A stretch of DNA of 49,299 nt from an uncultured Paracoccaceae bacterium. Its GTDB lineage: Bacteria; Pseudomonadota; Alphaproteobacteria; Rhodobacterales; Rhodobacteraceae. The stretch is from contig CAMZLM010000145.1 of NCBI GenBank assembly GCA_947311485.1, forward strand, positions 1-49,299, given 5' to 3'. This document shows positions 26,730 through 35,616 of this stretch, piece after piece (the first letter of the stretch is position 1; each line of letters starts with the position of its first letter). The notes under the pieces are model-generated. The model worked only from the letters and a program-made list of their open reading frames with translations, did not search any database and was not told the origin of the DNA. The translations under genes were made by a program, and so were the position numbers.

Positions 26730-28241
26730 GTGACACCTTTGCTCCGAATATCGGGCCTGACCAAAGCCTATCCGGGCGTGGTTGCCAATGACAACGTCAG
26801 TTTTGACATTCAACCGGGCGAAGTTCATGCCTTGCTCGGGGAAAACGGGGCGGGAAAATCCACCTTGGTCAAGGCGATCTACGGCCTTGTGCATCCGGAC
26901 AGCGGCAGCATGGAATTGAATGGATCGGATTATACCCCGAAGGAGCCGAGACAGGCCCGTGCAGCCGGTGTGGCCATGGTGTTTCAACATTTCTCCCTGT
27001 TCGAGGCCCTGACCGTGGGGGAAAATATCGCGCTTGGCATGGAAAACGCGCCGGAAACCAAGGCATTGTCCGCGCGTATCCGCACGGTGTCCGAAAACTA
27101 TGGCCTGCCGCTTGATCCGGACCGGCTTGTCGGGGATCTGTCCGCCGGTGAACGCCAACGTGTGGAAATTGTGCGCTGCCTGTTGCAAGACCCGAAGCTG
27201 TTAGTCATGGACGAGCCGACTTCGGTTTTGACCCCGCAAGAGGTCGAAACCCTGTTTCACACCCTGCGCAAACTGCGCGACGAGGGCACCTCTATTCTGT
27301 ATATTTCCCACAAGCTCGACGAAATCCGCCAGATTTGTGACCACGCCACCATTCTGCGGTTGGGCAAAGTAGTGGGCACCTGCACCCCATCCGAGGAAAC
27401 GCCGAAATCCATGGCGGAAATGATGGTTGGCACCACACTGACCGCGCCCAAAAAGACCGCATTCAATCCCGGGCCGGTTTTGTTGGAAGTTCATAACCTT
27501 TGGCTTGAATCATCTGACCCCTTTGGCACCAGCCTCAAGGACGTGAATTTTTCCCTGCATGCGGGCGAGGTTCTGGGCATTGGCGGGGTCGCAGGTAACG
27601 GGCAGGATGAATTACTGCTGGCGTTGTCGGGCGAAGAACTGGTTGAACATGATGCCGTACATTTCAAGGGCGAAGCCATGGGCGACAAAGGCCCGAACCA
27701 CCGCCGTGTGCGCGGGTTGCAAACCGCCCCCGAAGAACGGCTGGGCCACGCGGCGGCACCGGATATGTCGCTGACTGAAAATGCTTTGTTGACGGCCTTC
27801 GAACGCGAAAAGCTGACCAGCAACGGATTTATCCAGTGGGACGCCACCCGCAATTTTGCCCGCGCCATTGTCGAAAAATTCGATGTGCGCACCCCGTCGG
27901 TGAATAACGCCGCGAAATCCCTGTCTGGTGGTAATCTGCAGAAATTCGTAATTGGCCGCGAAATCATGCAAAACCCCGATGTGTTGGTGGTGAACCAGCC
28001 CACGTGGGGGGTGGATGCCTCGGCTGCTGCCGATATTCGGCAAGCTTTGCTGGAACTGGCAGCCAAAGGTGCAGCCGTGCTGGTGATCAGTCAGGATCTG
28101 GACGAGTTGATGGAAATTTCCGACACTTTCGCCGTACTCTCCGAAGGCACCCTGTCAAAGGTGCGGTCGGCCCAAGGTGTCACAATCGAAGAAATCGGCC
28201 TGTTGATGGGCGGAACGGAGGTAAGCCATGCTCCGGCTTGA
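26730..28241 (+). CDS. ABC importer ATPase, tandem nucleotide-binding domains (BMP/nucleoside type)
   Basis: Energises a BMP-family importer, likely for purines or nucleosides. The 503-residue protein has two ATPase halves. The first is canonical (GENGAGKSTL, signature LSAGERQRVEIVR, Walker B LLVMDEPTSVL). The second has a degenerate Walker A (GVAGNGQDELL) and signature LSGGNLQKFVIGRE, as in the RbsA/YufO pattern. The GTG at 26730, one nt after the xdhC stop and behind AAAGGAAG, is preferred. The frame is open further upstream, but that part lies inside xdhC. It overlaps the first permease by 14 nt. Confidence 0.93.
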   Translation: MTPLLRISGLTKAYPGVVANDNVSFDIQPGEVHALLGENGAGKSTLVKAIYGLVHPDSGSMELNGSDYTPKEPRQARAAGVAMVFQHFSLFEALTVGENIALGMENAPETKALSARIRTVSENYGLPLDPDRLVGDLSAGERQRVEIVRCLLQDPKLLVMDEPTSVLTPQEVETLFHTLRKLRDEGTSILYISHKLDEIRQICDHATILRLGKVVGTCTPSEETPKSMAEMMVGTTLTAPKKTAFNPGPVLLEVHNLWLESSDPFGTSLKDVNFSLHAGEVLGIGGVAGNGQDELLLALSGEELVEHDAVHFKGEAMGDKGPNHRRVRGLQTAPEERLGHAAAPDMSLTENALLTAFEREKLTSNGFIQWDATRNFARAIVEKFDVRTPSVNNAAKSLSGGNLQKFVIGREIMQNPDVLVVNQPTWGVDASAAADIRQALLELAAKGAAVLVISQDLDELMEISDTFAVLSEGTLSKVRSAQGVTIEEIGLLMGGTEVSHAPA

Positions 28242-29310
28242 AGCACGACCCAATCCCTCGAAACCGATGCAAGCGCTTACGCCGATCCTTGCGGTTCTGG
28301 CCACCATGGTTGCCGGCGGCATTCTATTTTTGCTACTGGGCAAAAATCCGTTCGAGGCCATCCGCATGTTGTTCTGGGATCCGGTTCTGGGCGAATATGC
28401 GTTTTATTATCGCGGCCAGATATTGATCAAGGCAGCGCCCTTGATCATGATTGCACTTGGCCTATCATTCGGGTTTCGCGCCAATATCTGGAATATCGGA
28501 GCCGAGGGCCAGTTCATCATGGGGGCCATTTGTGGCGGGGCTGTGGGGTTGGCGTTTTATCCAATGGAGGCCTTCTGGATATTTCCGTTGATGATTATTG
28601 TCGGCACCCTTGGGGGGATGCTCTGGGCATTGATCCCCGCCTTTTTGAAAAACCGCTTTAACGCCAATGAAATTCTGGTGTCCTTGATGCTGGTTTATGT
28701 GGCAGAAAATTTTCTGGCCGCGATGGTCACCGGTCCGTTGCGTTCGCCCGTGGGAATGAATTTTCCGGTATCGCGTAGTTTCAACGATTATCCGGCAGCG
28801 AACAATCCCGAACTGATCACCGGTTCCGGCCTGCATTGGGGCGTTGTGACTGCGCTGTTTCTGGTGATTGTGGCCTATGTGGCGCTCACCCGTCATATCG
28901 GCGGCTTTCAGGTACGCGTGGCGGGGCAATCCTCGCGCGCGGCGAAATTCGCGGGGATCAACCCGAAACTGATGGTGGCGATCTGTCTGGGGCTGTCGGG
29001 TGCGCTGGCCGGGATGGCCGGTATATTCGAGGTCACCGGCCCCGCCGGCAATCTGTCCACCCACCTGCCGCTTGGTTACGGCTTTACCGCGATTATCGTG
29101 GCGTTTCTGGGCCGGTTGCATCCGGTTGGCGTATTGATGGCGGGGCTGTTGCTGGCGATTACGATCGTCGGTGGCGACATTGTGCAAACCAGCCTACAGG
29201 TTCCCAAGGCCTCTATTCAGGTATTTCAGGGTATGTTGCTGTTCTTTTTGCTCGGGTTTGAAATCCTGATAAACTTCCGCGTCCGACTGACAATAAAAGG
29301 AGCCGCATAA
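28228..29310 (+). CDS. ABC importer permease 1 (YufP/BMP type)
   Basis: Inner-membrane permease of the nucleoside/purine importer. The 360 residues comprise about nine TM helices. The family segment NIWNIGAEGQFIMGAICGG and the permease loop KFAGINPKLMVAICLGLSGALAG mark it as a BPD_transp_2 protein. It overlaps the ATPase gene by 14 nt, and its stop shares a base with the start of the second permease. Confidence 0.92.
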   Translation: MLRLEARPNPSKPMQALTPILAVLATMVAGGILFLLLGKNPFEAIRMLFWDPVLGEYAFYYRGQILIKAAPLIMIALGLSFGFRANIWNIGAEGQFIMGAICGGAVGLAFYPMEAFWIFPLMIIVGTLGGMLWALIPAFLKNRFNANEILVSLMLVYVAENFLAAMVTGPLRSPVGMNFPVSRSFNDYPAANNPELITGSGLHWGVVTALFLVIVAYVALTRHIGGFQVRVAGQSSRAAKFAGINPKLMVAICLGLSGALAGMAGIFEVTGPAGNLSTHLPLGYGFTAIIVAFLGRLHPVGVLMAGLLLAITIVGGDIVQTSLQVPKASIQVFQGMLLFFLLGFEILINFRVRLTIKGAA

Positions 29311-30242
29311 TGGATTTTTCGGCAATTTCCCCTGTTTCCCTGATTGTCAGCCTGATGATTGCCTCGACCCCGATATTGCTGGCGGCGATTGGCGAACTGG
29401 TGGTGGAAAAATCGGGTGTGTTAAATCTGGGCGTCGAGGGCATGATGATCTTTGGCGCGATCTCCGGTTTTATCGCGGCGGTGACCTCCGGCAGCCCGTT
29501 GATCGGGTTTATCGGCGGCGCGGCCGGTGGGGCGCTACTGTCTGTGTTGTTTATTATTCTGACCCAATACCTGATGGCCAATCAAGTCGCCTCGGGGCTG
29601 GGGCTGACCATGATGGGGCTGGGGCTGTCGGCGTTGCTGGGGTATTCCTATGCGGGGATCAAGCCACCTGCTTCGGCCCATCTGGACATTGCCGGCCTCA
29701 GCGATTTGCCGGTTGTCGGGCCGATCCTGTTCAGCCACGATATTATGATCTATTTCAGCATCGCGCTGGTGGCGGGTGTCTGGTATTTTCTGAACCGCAC
29801 CAAGGCAGGCCTGATCCTGCGCGCGGTTGGCGAAAACCATGATGCGGCCCATGCGCTTGGCTACAAGGTTATCCGCGTGCGTTTGCTGGCCATCCTGTTC
29901 GGCGGGGCCTGTGCGGGCCTTGGCGGAGCCTATCTGTCGTTGATCCGGGTGCCACAATGGACCGAGGGCATGACCACCGGTGCGGGATGGATTGCGCTTG
30001 CCATCGTGGTTTTCGGCAGCTGGAAACCCTGGCGGGTACTGATCGGGGCCTATCTGTTTGGCGGTGTGACCATCCTTCAGTTGAATTTACAGGCGGTTGG
30101 CGTCAATATTGGGGCTGCATATTTGTCCATGACCCCGTATATCATCACCATCATCGTGCTGGTTGTCATGTCTGCGGACAAAAAACGCGCCAGTATCAAC
30201 GCACCTGCCATGCTTGGCCGGTTGTTTCACGCCTCGAAATAG
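29310..30242 (+). CDS. ABC importer permease 2 (YufQ/BMP type)
   Basis: Second permease of the importer, with 310 residues and about eight TM helices. It carries the typical VLNLGVEGMMIFGAISGF segment and a cytoplasmic loop AHALGYKVIRVRLLAILFGG. It starts one base inside the stop of permease 1. A hairpin separates it from the binding-protein gene. Confidence 0.92.
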   Translation: MDFSAISPVSLIVSLMIASTPILLAAIGELVVEKSGVLNLGVEGMMIFGAISGFIAAVTSGSPLIGFIGGAAGGALLSVLFIILTQYLMANQVASGLGLTMMGLGLSALLGYSYAGIKPPASAHLDIAGLSDLPVVGPILFSHDIMIYFSIALVAGVWYFLNRTKAGLILRAVGENHDAAHALGYKVIRVRLLAILFGGACAGLGGAYLSLIRVPQWTEGMTTGAGWIALAIVVFGSWKPWRVLIGAYLFGGVTILQLNLQAVGVNIGAAYLSMTPYIITIIVLVVMSADKKRASINAPAMLGRLFHASK

Positions 30243-30255
30243 GGGCACACGACCC

Positions 30256-30273
30256 GGGGGTATCTGCACCCCC
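30256..30273 (+). promoter_or_regulatory. Intercistronic hairpin before the binding-protein gene
   Basis: GGGGGT (30256-30261) pairs with ACCCCC (30268-30273) around a 6-nt loop, in the 49-nt gap between permease 2 and the binding-protein start. No T-run follows, so it is not an intrinsic terminator. Such hairpins can protect the 3' end or 5' end of processed mRNA and raise binding-protein output; that role is inferred. Confidence 0.5.
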
Positions 30274-30291
30274 ACCAACAAGGAGAAACAC

Positions 30292-31365
30292 ATGAACCTG
30301 ATTAAATCCCTGCTGGCCGGTGCCGCATTGGCCGTTGGCCTTGCTGGTGCTGCCACTGCTGGCGAGAAAACCAAAGTCGGCTTTATCTACATCGGGCCAA
30401 CCGGTGATTTTGGCTGGACTTACCAACACGACCAGGGCCGCAAGGCGATCGAAGCCGCATTTGGCGACAAGGTTGAAACCAAATTCGTTGAAGGCGTGCC
30501 GGAATCGGCCGATTCCGAGCGTGTGATGACCCAAATGGCGCTGTCCGGCACCGACATCATTTTTGCCACCTCGTTCAACTATATGGATCACGTGCTGAAC
30601 GTGGCCAAGAAATTCCCGAACGTGAAATTCGAACATGCGACCGGTTATAAACGTGCCGATAACGTGTCCACCTATTCGGCCCGCTTCTACGAAGGCCGCA
30701 CAGTCATCGGCCACATCGCCGGTAAAATGACCAAAACCAACACCATCGGGTACATTGCTTCCTATCCAATTCCCGAAGTTGTGCGCGGCATCAACGCCTC
30801 TTATCTGGCAGCCAAGGCGGTTAACCCCGATGTGAAAATGAAAATCGTCTGGGTCTACACCTGGTTTGATCCCGGCAAAGAAGCCGACGCCGCCAATGCC
30901 TTGATTGAACAGGGTGCCGATGTAATCATGCAGCACACCGATTCCCCTGCCGCCATGACCATCGCCGAAGAAAAAGGCATCATGGCATTCGGTCAGGCCT
31001 CCAACATGAGCCAGTTTGGCCCCAACGCCCAGATGACCGCAATTATCGACAACTGGGGTCCATATTATGTGGAACGCGTAAAGGCTGTCATGGATGGGAC
31101 ATGGTCCTCGACCGACACTTGGAACGGCATTGGCAAAGGCATGGTTGGCATTGCGCCTTTCTCGGATAAAATTCCAGCCGACGTTCAGGCATCCGCCGGT
31201 GCAATCCGCGATGCGCTGGCCGCAGGTACCATGCACAGCTTTACCGGCCCGATCAACAAACAGGACGGTTCTGTTTGGCTGAAAGACGGCGAAGTTGCCG
31301 ACGATGGCACATTGGCCGGCATGAATTTCTATGTCGAAGGCATCGAAGCCGAGCTGCCCAAATAA
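30292..31365 (+). CDS. BMP-family substrate-binding protein of the ABC importer
   Basis: Periplasmic binding protein, probably for purine nucleosides or bases. The 357-residue precursor has a signal peptide ending ATA before GEKTKVGF. The mature part has the BMP pattern (GFIYIGPTGDFGWTYQHDQG, later MVGIAPFSDKIPAD). There is no lipobox cysteine, so it is soluble rather than a lipoprotein as in Gram-positive relatives. The ATG at 30292 has AGGAG 7 nt upstream; the longer frame upstream overlaps permease 2. It is the last gene of the xdh/importer run and has a strong terminator. Confidence 0.93.
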   Translation: MNLIKSLLAGAALAVGLAGAATAGEKTKVGFIYIGPTGDFGWTYQHDQGRKAIEAAFGDKVETKFVEGVPESADSERVMTQMALSGTDIIFATSFNYMDHVLNVAKKFPNVKFEHATGYKRADNVSTYSARFYEGRTVIGHIAGKMTKTNTIGYIASYPIPEVVRGINASYLAAKAVNPDVKMKIVWVYTWFDPGKEADAANALIEQGADVIMQHTDSPAAMTIAEEKGIMAFGQASNMSQFGPNAQMTAIIDNWGPYYVERVKAVMDGTWSSTDTWNGIGKGMVGIAPFSDKIPADVQASAGAIRDALAAGTMHSFTGPINKQDGSVWLKDGEVADDGTLAGMNFYVEGIEAELPK

Positions 31366-31385
31366 ACCCAAATAATATCAATCTG

Positions 31386-31415
31386 AAAGGCCGGCACTTG
31401 TGTCGGCCTTTTTTA
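31386..31415 (+). terminator. Rho-independent terminator of the importer operon
   Basis: A 12-bp stem, AAAGGCCG-GCAC against GTG-TCGGCCTTT with one G-T wobble, is followed by a run of T. It lies about 20 nt after the binding-protein stop. Confidence 0.88.
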
Positions 31416-31444
31416 TGGACCAGCAAATATTTGGAGCACAGAAA

Positions 31445-32662
31445 TCATCTTTGCTTTGCCTGCCTTTTATCTGCTCCCCACAGAACCACCAACGCTGCAA
31501 ATATCAACACCATAGACAACACAAATGGTGCCCCTGGAAAATACAGACCTCCGCCCTTCCGGGTGAAGTAGCTGAACAAGCCGGTCATCAACAGCGGCCC
31601 GACAATCATCGCCACGGCCCGCAGGCTCGACACGATACCTTGCAATTCTCCCTGCGCATCATCCGGTACCGCGCGTGACATCATCCCCTGAATTGCCGGT
31701 GTCGCCAGCTCCCCCAACGACATGATCGGCAAAAAGGCAAAGCCGAGCCAGCCATAGGGGTTGAGGCTGGTAAATAGAAACGAAACTGCGGCAACAGACA
31801 GCCCGAAAATCGCCGTACGATATTCCCCGAAACGCGCTACGGCCCACCGGATCAATACACCTTGCATCAGGGCCAGAAACAGCCCGTAACTGGCCAACGA
31901 CAACCCAACCATACCCGGCCCCCAGCCAAATTGTTCCAGCGTGAAGTAGGCCCAGACCACCGGATACACAATGAACGCCATTTCCTGAAATAGCACAACC
32001 AGCATCATGCGCCCCTGCCCCGGCAAACGACCTAACGCCGCAAACGCCCCAAGCGGATTAGCCCGCTGCCAGCGGAACTCCCGCCGTTTGGCCACGGGTA
32101 GAGTTTCATGAAACACAAAGATGCCGAACACCGTATTGGCCCCGACCAGCACGGCAGCCCCCAAAAACGGTGCGCGTGGCCCCCATTCCGCCAAAAATGC
32201 TCCCAGCAGCGGCCCCATCACAAAGCCGATCCCGAATGCAGCCCCCAGCAACCCGAAATTCGCGGCTTTTTTGTTGGAAGACGACACATCCGCAATCACC
32301 GCCCCTGCCGTGGAATGGTTCGCCGCCGTCATCCCGTGAATAATCCGCCCGACAAACAGTACCCAAAGGCTTCCGGCTGTCGCCATAAGGAGATAATCCA
32401 GACACATCGCCGCCATCGACACCAACAACACCGGTCGACGCCCGAAACGATCCGACAGGTTGCCCAACACCGGCCCGAACAAAAACATCATCACCGCAAA
32501 CACCGACGACAAAATCCCGCCCCAGATCGCCGCCTTTGACAGGTCCGCATCCCCCAGCTCCAGCAACAGTTGCGGCATCACCGGCATCATCAAGCCCACA
32601 CCAATGGCATCGAGCATTACAGTAAACAAAACGAAATAAACGGCAAAACGGGTGTTGGTCAT
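31445..32662 (-). CDS. MFS exporter of the TetA-like (TCR) family
   Basis: Proton-coupled exporter in the inner membrane. The 405 residues form about 12 TM helices. The N-terminus MLDAIGVGLMMPVMPQLL and motif A GNLSDRFGRRPVLL place it with Tet-like antiporters (TetA class). AFGIGFVMGPLLG is the motif C region of drug:H+ antiporters. The substrate cannot be inferred; chromosomal members often do not confer tetracycline resistance. AAGG precedes the ATG at 7 nt. The gene is divergent from the SulP transporter and convergent with the importer operon. Confidence 0.88.
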   Translation of the reverse strand: MTNTRFAVYFVLFTVMLDAIGVGLMMPVMPQLLLELGDADLSKAAIWGGILSSVFAVMMFLFGPVLGNLSDRFGRRPVLLVSMAAMCLDYLLMATAGSLWVLFVGRIIHGMTAANHSTAGAVIADVSSSNKKAANFGLLGAAFGIGFVMGPLLGAFLAEWGPRAPFLGAAVLVGANTVFGIFVFHETLPVAKRREFRWQRANPLGAFAALGRLPGQGRMMLVVLFQEMAFIVYPVVWAYFTLEQFGWGPGMVGLSLASYGLFLALMQGVLIRWAVARFGEYRTAIFGLSVAAVSFLFTSLNPYGWLGFAFLPIMSLGELATPAIQGMMSRAVPDDAQGELQGIVSSLRAVAMIVGPLLMTGLFSYFTRKGGGLYFPGAPFVLSMVLIFAALVVLWGADKRQAKQR

Positions 32663-32791
32663 GGAGGGGCCTTAAAGAAAGCAATGCTTACTCACCTAGC
32701 GGATCACAGGGATATTTCAAGCAGGAAATGAAACGCCCCCTACAACAGCGCACACCGATCATCCGCGCAAAATTGTCGCAAAAGCCATGGA

Positions 32792-32843
32792 TTTTCGCGT
32801 TAATCGAAAAAATACCTTTCCCTATTAGGTCTGAAGGCCTAAT
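32792..32843. promoter_or_regulatory. Two small inverted repeats in the MFS/SulP divergent gap
   Basis: TTTTCG (32792-32797) pairs with CGAAAA (32805-32810). ATTAGGTC (32824-32831) pairs with GGCCTAAT (32836-32843), with one wobble. Both lie just upstream of the SulP start in the 217-bp divergent gap and could be operator or leader structures. No linked regulator gene is present. Confidence 0.3.
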
Positions 32844-32879
32844 TGCAGCCGTTCACTCCGGCAATTCAGGAATCCACCC

Positions 32880-34493
32880 GTGACCCAGAAAACTCCTTTA
32901 GGCGACTTTGCCCAGCGCATCCGTGCCAATTCATTTTTCACCCACAGCCGTGAATTCAATCTGCCCCAGACCCGCACGGATATTCTGTCCGGCCTAACAG
33001 TGGCGCTGGCCCTCGTGCCAGAGGCCGTGGCCTTTGCCTTTGTCGCCGGTGTTGACCCGCTGGTAGGCCTGTATGCAGCGTTTATGGTCGGGCTGATTAC
33101 GGCAGTGTTTGGCGGCATGCCCGGGATGATTTCCGGGGCAACCGGGGCGCTTGCGGTGGTGATGGTGGCGCTGGTTGCCGATCACGGGGTGGAATACCTG
33201 TTTGCCACGGTGGTTCTGATGGGGATCATTCAGATCGCTGCCGGATTGCTAAAGCTCGGCAAGTTTATTCGCATGGTGCCCCATCCGGTGATGCTCGGTT
33301 TTGTCAACGGCCTGGCTATTGTGATTTTCCTGGCGCAGATGGAACAATTCAAGGTGCCCGACGGGGCGGGCGGCCATCAGTGGATGACCGGCATGACCCT
33401 GTATCTGACGTTGGGGCTGGTCGCGGCGACCATGGCGATTATCTGGGTCACTCCGCGCCTGACCAAGTCCTTTCCAGCGCCACTCGCCGCCATTGGCCTT
33501 GTCGCGGCGGCGGTGATCCTGCTGGACATTCCGGTCCCCCGCGTCGGCGATCTGGCCTCTGTCAAAGGCGGTCTGCCCGCATTTTCCATTCCGGATGTAC
33601 CTTTCACGTTTGAAACCCTGAAAATTATTCTGCCCTATTCGATCATTCTGGCCGCCATTGGCCTGATCGAAAGCCTGCTGACCCTGAACCTTGTGAGCGA
33701 AATCACCGGAAAACCCGGCGGGGCCAGCAAAGAATGTGTTGCCCAGGGTGTGGCCAATACCGTGACCGGTTTTTTCGGCGGCATGGGCGGTTGCGCGATG
33801 ATCGGGCAATCCATGATCAACGTCAATTCCGGCGGGCGCACACGATTGTCCGGCATCTCCGCCGCTTTGTTTTTGCTGGCCTTCATCCTTGTCGGCTCCT
33901 CCATTATCGAATTGATTCCGCTGGCCGCGCTGGTCGGGGTGATGTTCATGGTCGTGATCGGCACATTCGCCTGGCAGAGCTTCAAAATCCTGCGCATCGT
34001 TCCCTTGTCCGATGCACTGGTCATTGTGCTGGTAACAGCGGTCACCGTCTACGAAGACCTCGCCACGGCCGTTGTGGTCGGGGTGATCGTATCGGCACTG
34101 GTTTATGCATGGAATGCCGCGTCGCAAATCCATGTGCAAAAGCACCCCTCACAAACACAGGCCGGCGCGCTGGTCTATGAAATCGAAGGGCCGCTGTTCT
34201 TCGGGTCTGCCGGCAGTTTTCAGAAACTATTCGATCCGGAAAATGGCCCGGACCATGTGATCCTTGATTTCACAAAATCCCGCGTGGTGGACCAATCCGC
34301 CCTTCAGGCGATCGAGGCCGTGGCCGATAAATACCTCAAGGCCGGCAAACGCCTGCAATTGCGCCACCTCAGCCCTGATTGCCATCAATTGTTGGCCAAG
34401 GCAGGCCAATTGATGATCAATCAGGACGATGATCCGGAATACCATCTGGCCGTGGATTACGATGTTCAGACCGGCCGCTTGGGCGGGCATTAG
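32880..34493 (+). CDS. SulP-family anion transporter with STAS domain
   Basis: Inner-membrane anion transporter, in bacteria commonly for sulfate, bicarbonate or dicarboxylates. The 537 residues start with the SulP signature region (LSGLTVALALVPEAVAFAFV, VDPLVGLYAAF). A TM domain runs to about residue 425, and a cytoplasmic STAS domain (about 430-530, HVILDFTKSRVVDQSALQAI) follows. The GTG start has AGGAA about 8 nt upstream. The substrate is uncertain; no carbonic anhydrase or sulfur gene is adjacent. Confidence 0.9.
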   Translation: MTQKTPLGDFAQRIRANSFFTHSREFNLPQTRTDILSGLTVALALVPEAVAFAFVAGVDPLVGLYAAFMVGLITAVFGGMPGMISGATGALAVVMVALVADHGVEYLFATVVLMGIIQIAAGLLKLGKFIRMVPHPVMLGFVNGLAIVIFLAQMEQFKVPDGAGGHQWMTGMTLYLTLGLVAATMAIIWVTPRLTKSFPAPLAAIGLVAAAVILLDIPVPRVGDLASVKGGLPAFSIPDVPFTFETLKIILPYSIILAAIGLIESLLTLNLVSEITGKPGGASKECVAQGVANTVTGFFGGMGGCAMIGQSMINVNSGGRTRLSGISAALFLLAFILVGSSIIELIPLAALVGVMFMVVIGTFAWQSFKILRIVPLSDALVIVLVTAVTVYEDLATAVVVGVIVSALVYAWNAASQIHVQKHPSQTQAGALVYEIEGPLFFGSAGSFQKLFDPENGPDHVILDFTKSRVVDQSALQAIEAVADKYLKAGKRLQLRHLSPDCHQLLAKAGQLMINQDDDPEYHLAVDYDVQTGRLGGH

Positions 34494-34508
34494 CCGCCCC
34501 CGCCAATC

Positions 34509-34536
34509 GCTGGCCCCTCGGGGCCAGCTTTTAATT
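34509..34536 (+). terminator. Rho-independent terminator after the SulP gene
   Basis: GCTGGCCC pairs with GGGCCAGC over a CTCG tetraloop and is followed by TTTTAATT. It lies 15 nt after the SulP stop and touches the end of the convergent alcohol dehydrogenase gene. On the minus strand it has no T-run, so it serves the plus strand. Confidence 0.82.
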
Positions 34537-35616
34537 GAAAACGATCACATTACGGCGGGATTTTCCGGCTTTGGTGTCTGCAATCGCCGTGTTGATCTGA
34601 TCAAGCGAATAGCGATTGCTGATCAATTCATCAAGCTTCAGCCGCCCTAACCGGTACTGTTCAATCATCCACGGGATGTCCCGCTTCAGAACCGTATCCC
34701 CCATCAGCGTACCGCGAATAGACTGGCTGAGCGCCGACAGGATCACCGGCTCGTAACTGGCTTTGGCCCCTGATGGCGGCATACCTACCATGATCATTTC
34801 CCCGCGCGGGGCCAGCATCCTTGGTGCAGTTTCAAACAGCTGGATCGCGCCAACGGTCACAAACACAAAATCCGCCCCACGCCCGCCGGTCAGCTTGCGT
34901 ATCTGGCGCGTGGCGGTTTTATCCGCACCGTCAATTACATCGGTTGCGCCGAATTCACGCGCCGCCGTCAGCTTTTCCGACTGTAAATCAAGCGCAATCA
35001 CCCGCGCCGCGCCGGCCAGAATAGCCCCCTGAATCGCATTCAGCCCCACACCACCGGCCCCGATCACCACGACATTATCCCCCGGCTTGACCTTGGCGGT
35101 GTTGATCACTGACCCGACACCGGTAATCACCCCGCAAGACAACAAACAGGCCGCGTCCTTGGGGATATCATCCGGAATTTTCACCACCTGGCTCTGGTCC
35201 ACCACCACCTGTTCGGCAAAGGCCCCCGTCAGCAAGCCGTGTTCCGCGACCTCGCCATCCGCCAGCGTGATGGGCGAGGAGGCAACCTTATCATAACGGT
35301 CCTCGCAACTGGCCAGATGGCCAGAGGCGCAGCTCGGGCACCCCCCACAAGACCGGATCATCGTTGCCAGCACACTATCGCCAAGGGCAAAGCCGCTCAC
35401 CCCTTCGCCCAGCGCGACGATGGTGCCGGCGGCCTCGTGGCCATAAACAGCCGGCAAATGCCCGCCCCAATCACCGTTGATAAAGGAAATATCCGAATGA
35501 CAAATCGCACAAGCATCCAGTTTCACCTGCACCTGTCCAGCCTTAGGCGCTTGTAGGTGGACGTCCTCGATCACCAGATCCCCCCCGAATTCATGGCATA
35601 CAGCGGCTTTCATCAT
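34531..35616 (-). CDS. Zinc-dependent alcohol dehydrogenase (MDR family)
   Basis: NAD(P)-dependent medium-chain dehydrogenase. The 361 residues show catalytic zinc ligands in CAICHSD and GHEAAG, and a structural zinc site in CGGCPSCASGHLASC. The Rossmann fold carries GAGGVGLNAIQGAILAGA. It resembles the class III or NDMA-dependent-like alcohol dehydrogenases, but its substrate is not evident. Two ATG codons stand in tandem at the start. The first overlaps the ureohydrolase stop, and the second is better spaced from AGGAA. Being coupled to a ureohydrolase, it may reduce or oxidise an aldehyde or alcohol from polyamine or guanidino-compound breakdown. That link is an inference. Confidence 0.88.
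   Translation of the reverse strand: MMKAAVCHEFGGDLVIEDVHLQAPKAGQVQVKLDACAICHSDISFINGDWGGHLPAVYGHEAAGTIVALGEGVSGFALGDSVLATMIRSCGGCPSCASGHLASCEDRYDKVASSPITLADGEVAEHGLLTGAFAEQVVVDQSQVVKIPDDIPKDAACLLSCGVITGVGSVINTAKVKPGDNVVVIGAGGVGLNAIQGAILAGAARVIALDLQSEKLTAAREFGATDVIDGADKTATRQIRKLTGGRGADFVFVTVGAIQLFETAPRMLAPRGEMIMVGMPPSGAKASYEPVILSALSQSIRGTLMGDTVLKRDIPWMIEQYRLGRLKLDELISNRYSLDQINTAIADTKAGKSRRNVIVFN

Noticed and set aside
30196-31371. Long minus-strand open frame of 391 codons opposite the BMP binding-protein gene
   Set aside because: It is an antisense shadow of a well-recognised gene; its composition (Gly/His/Phe rich) resembles no protein family.
31445-32662. Calling the MFS exporter a tetracycline resistance gene
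   Set aside because: Family resemblance to TetA is clear, but nothing in the sequence fixes the substrate and no TetR-type gene is adjacent.
33249-34145. Minus-strand open frame of 298 codons opposite the SulP gene
   Set aside because: His/Gln/Asp-rich translation typical of an antisense reading of TM helices.
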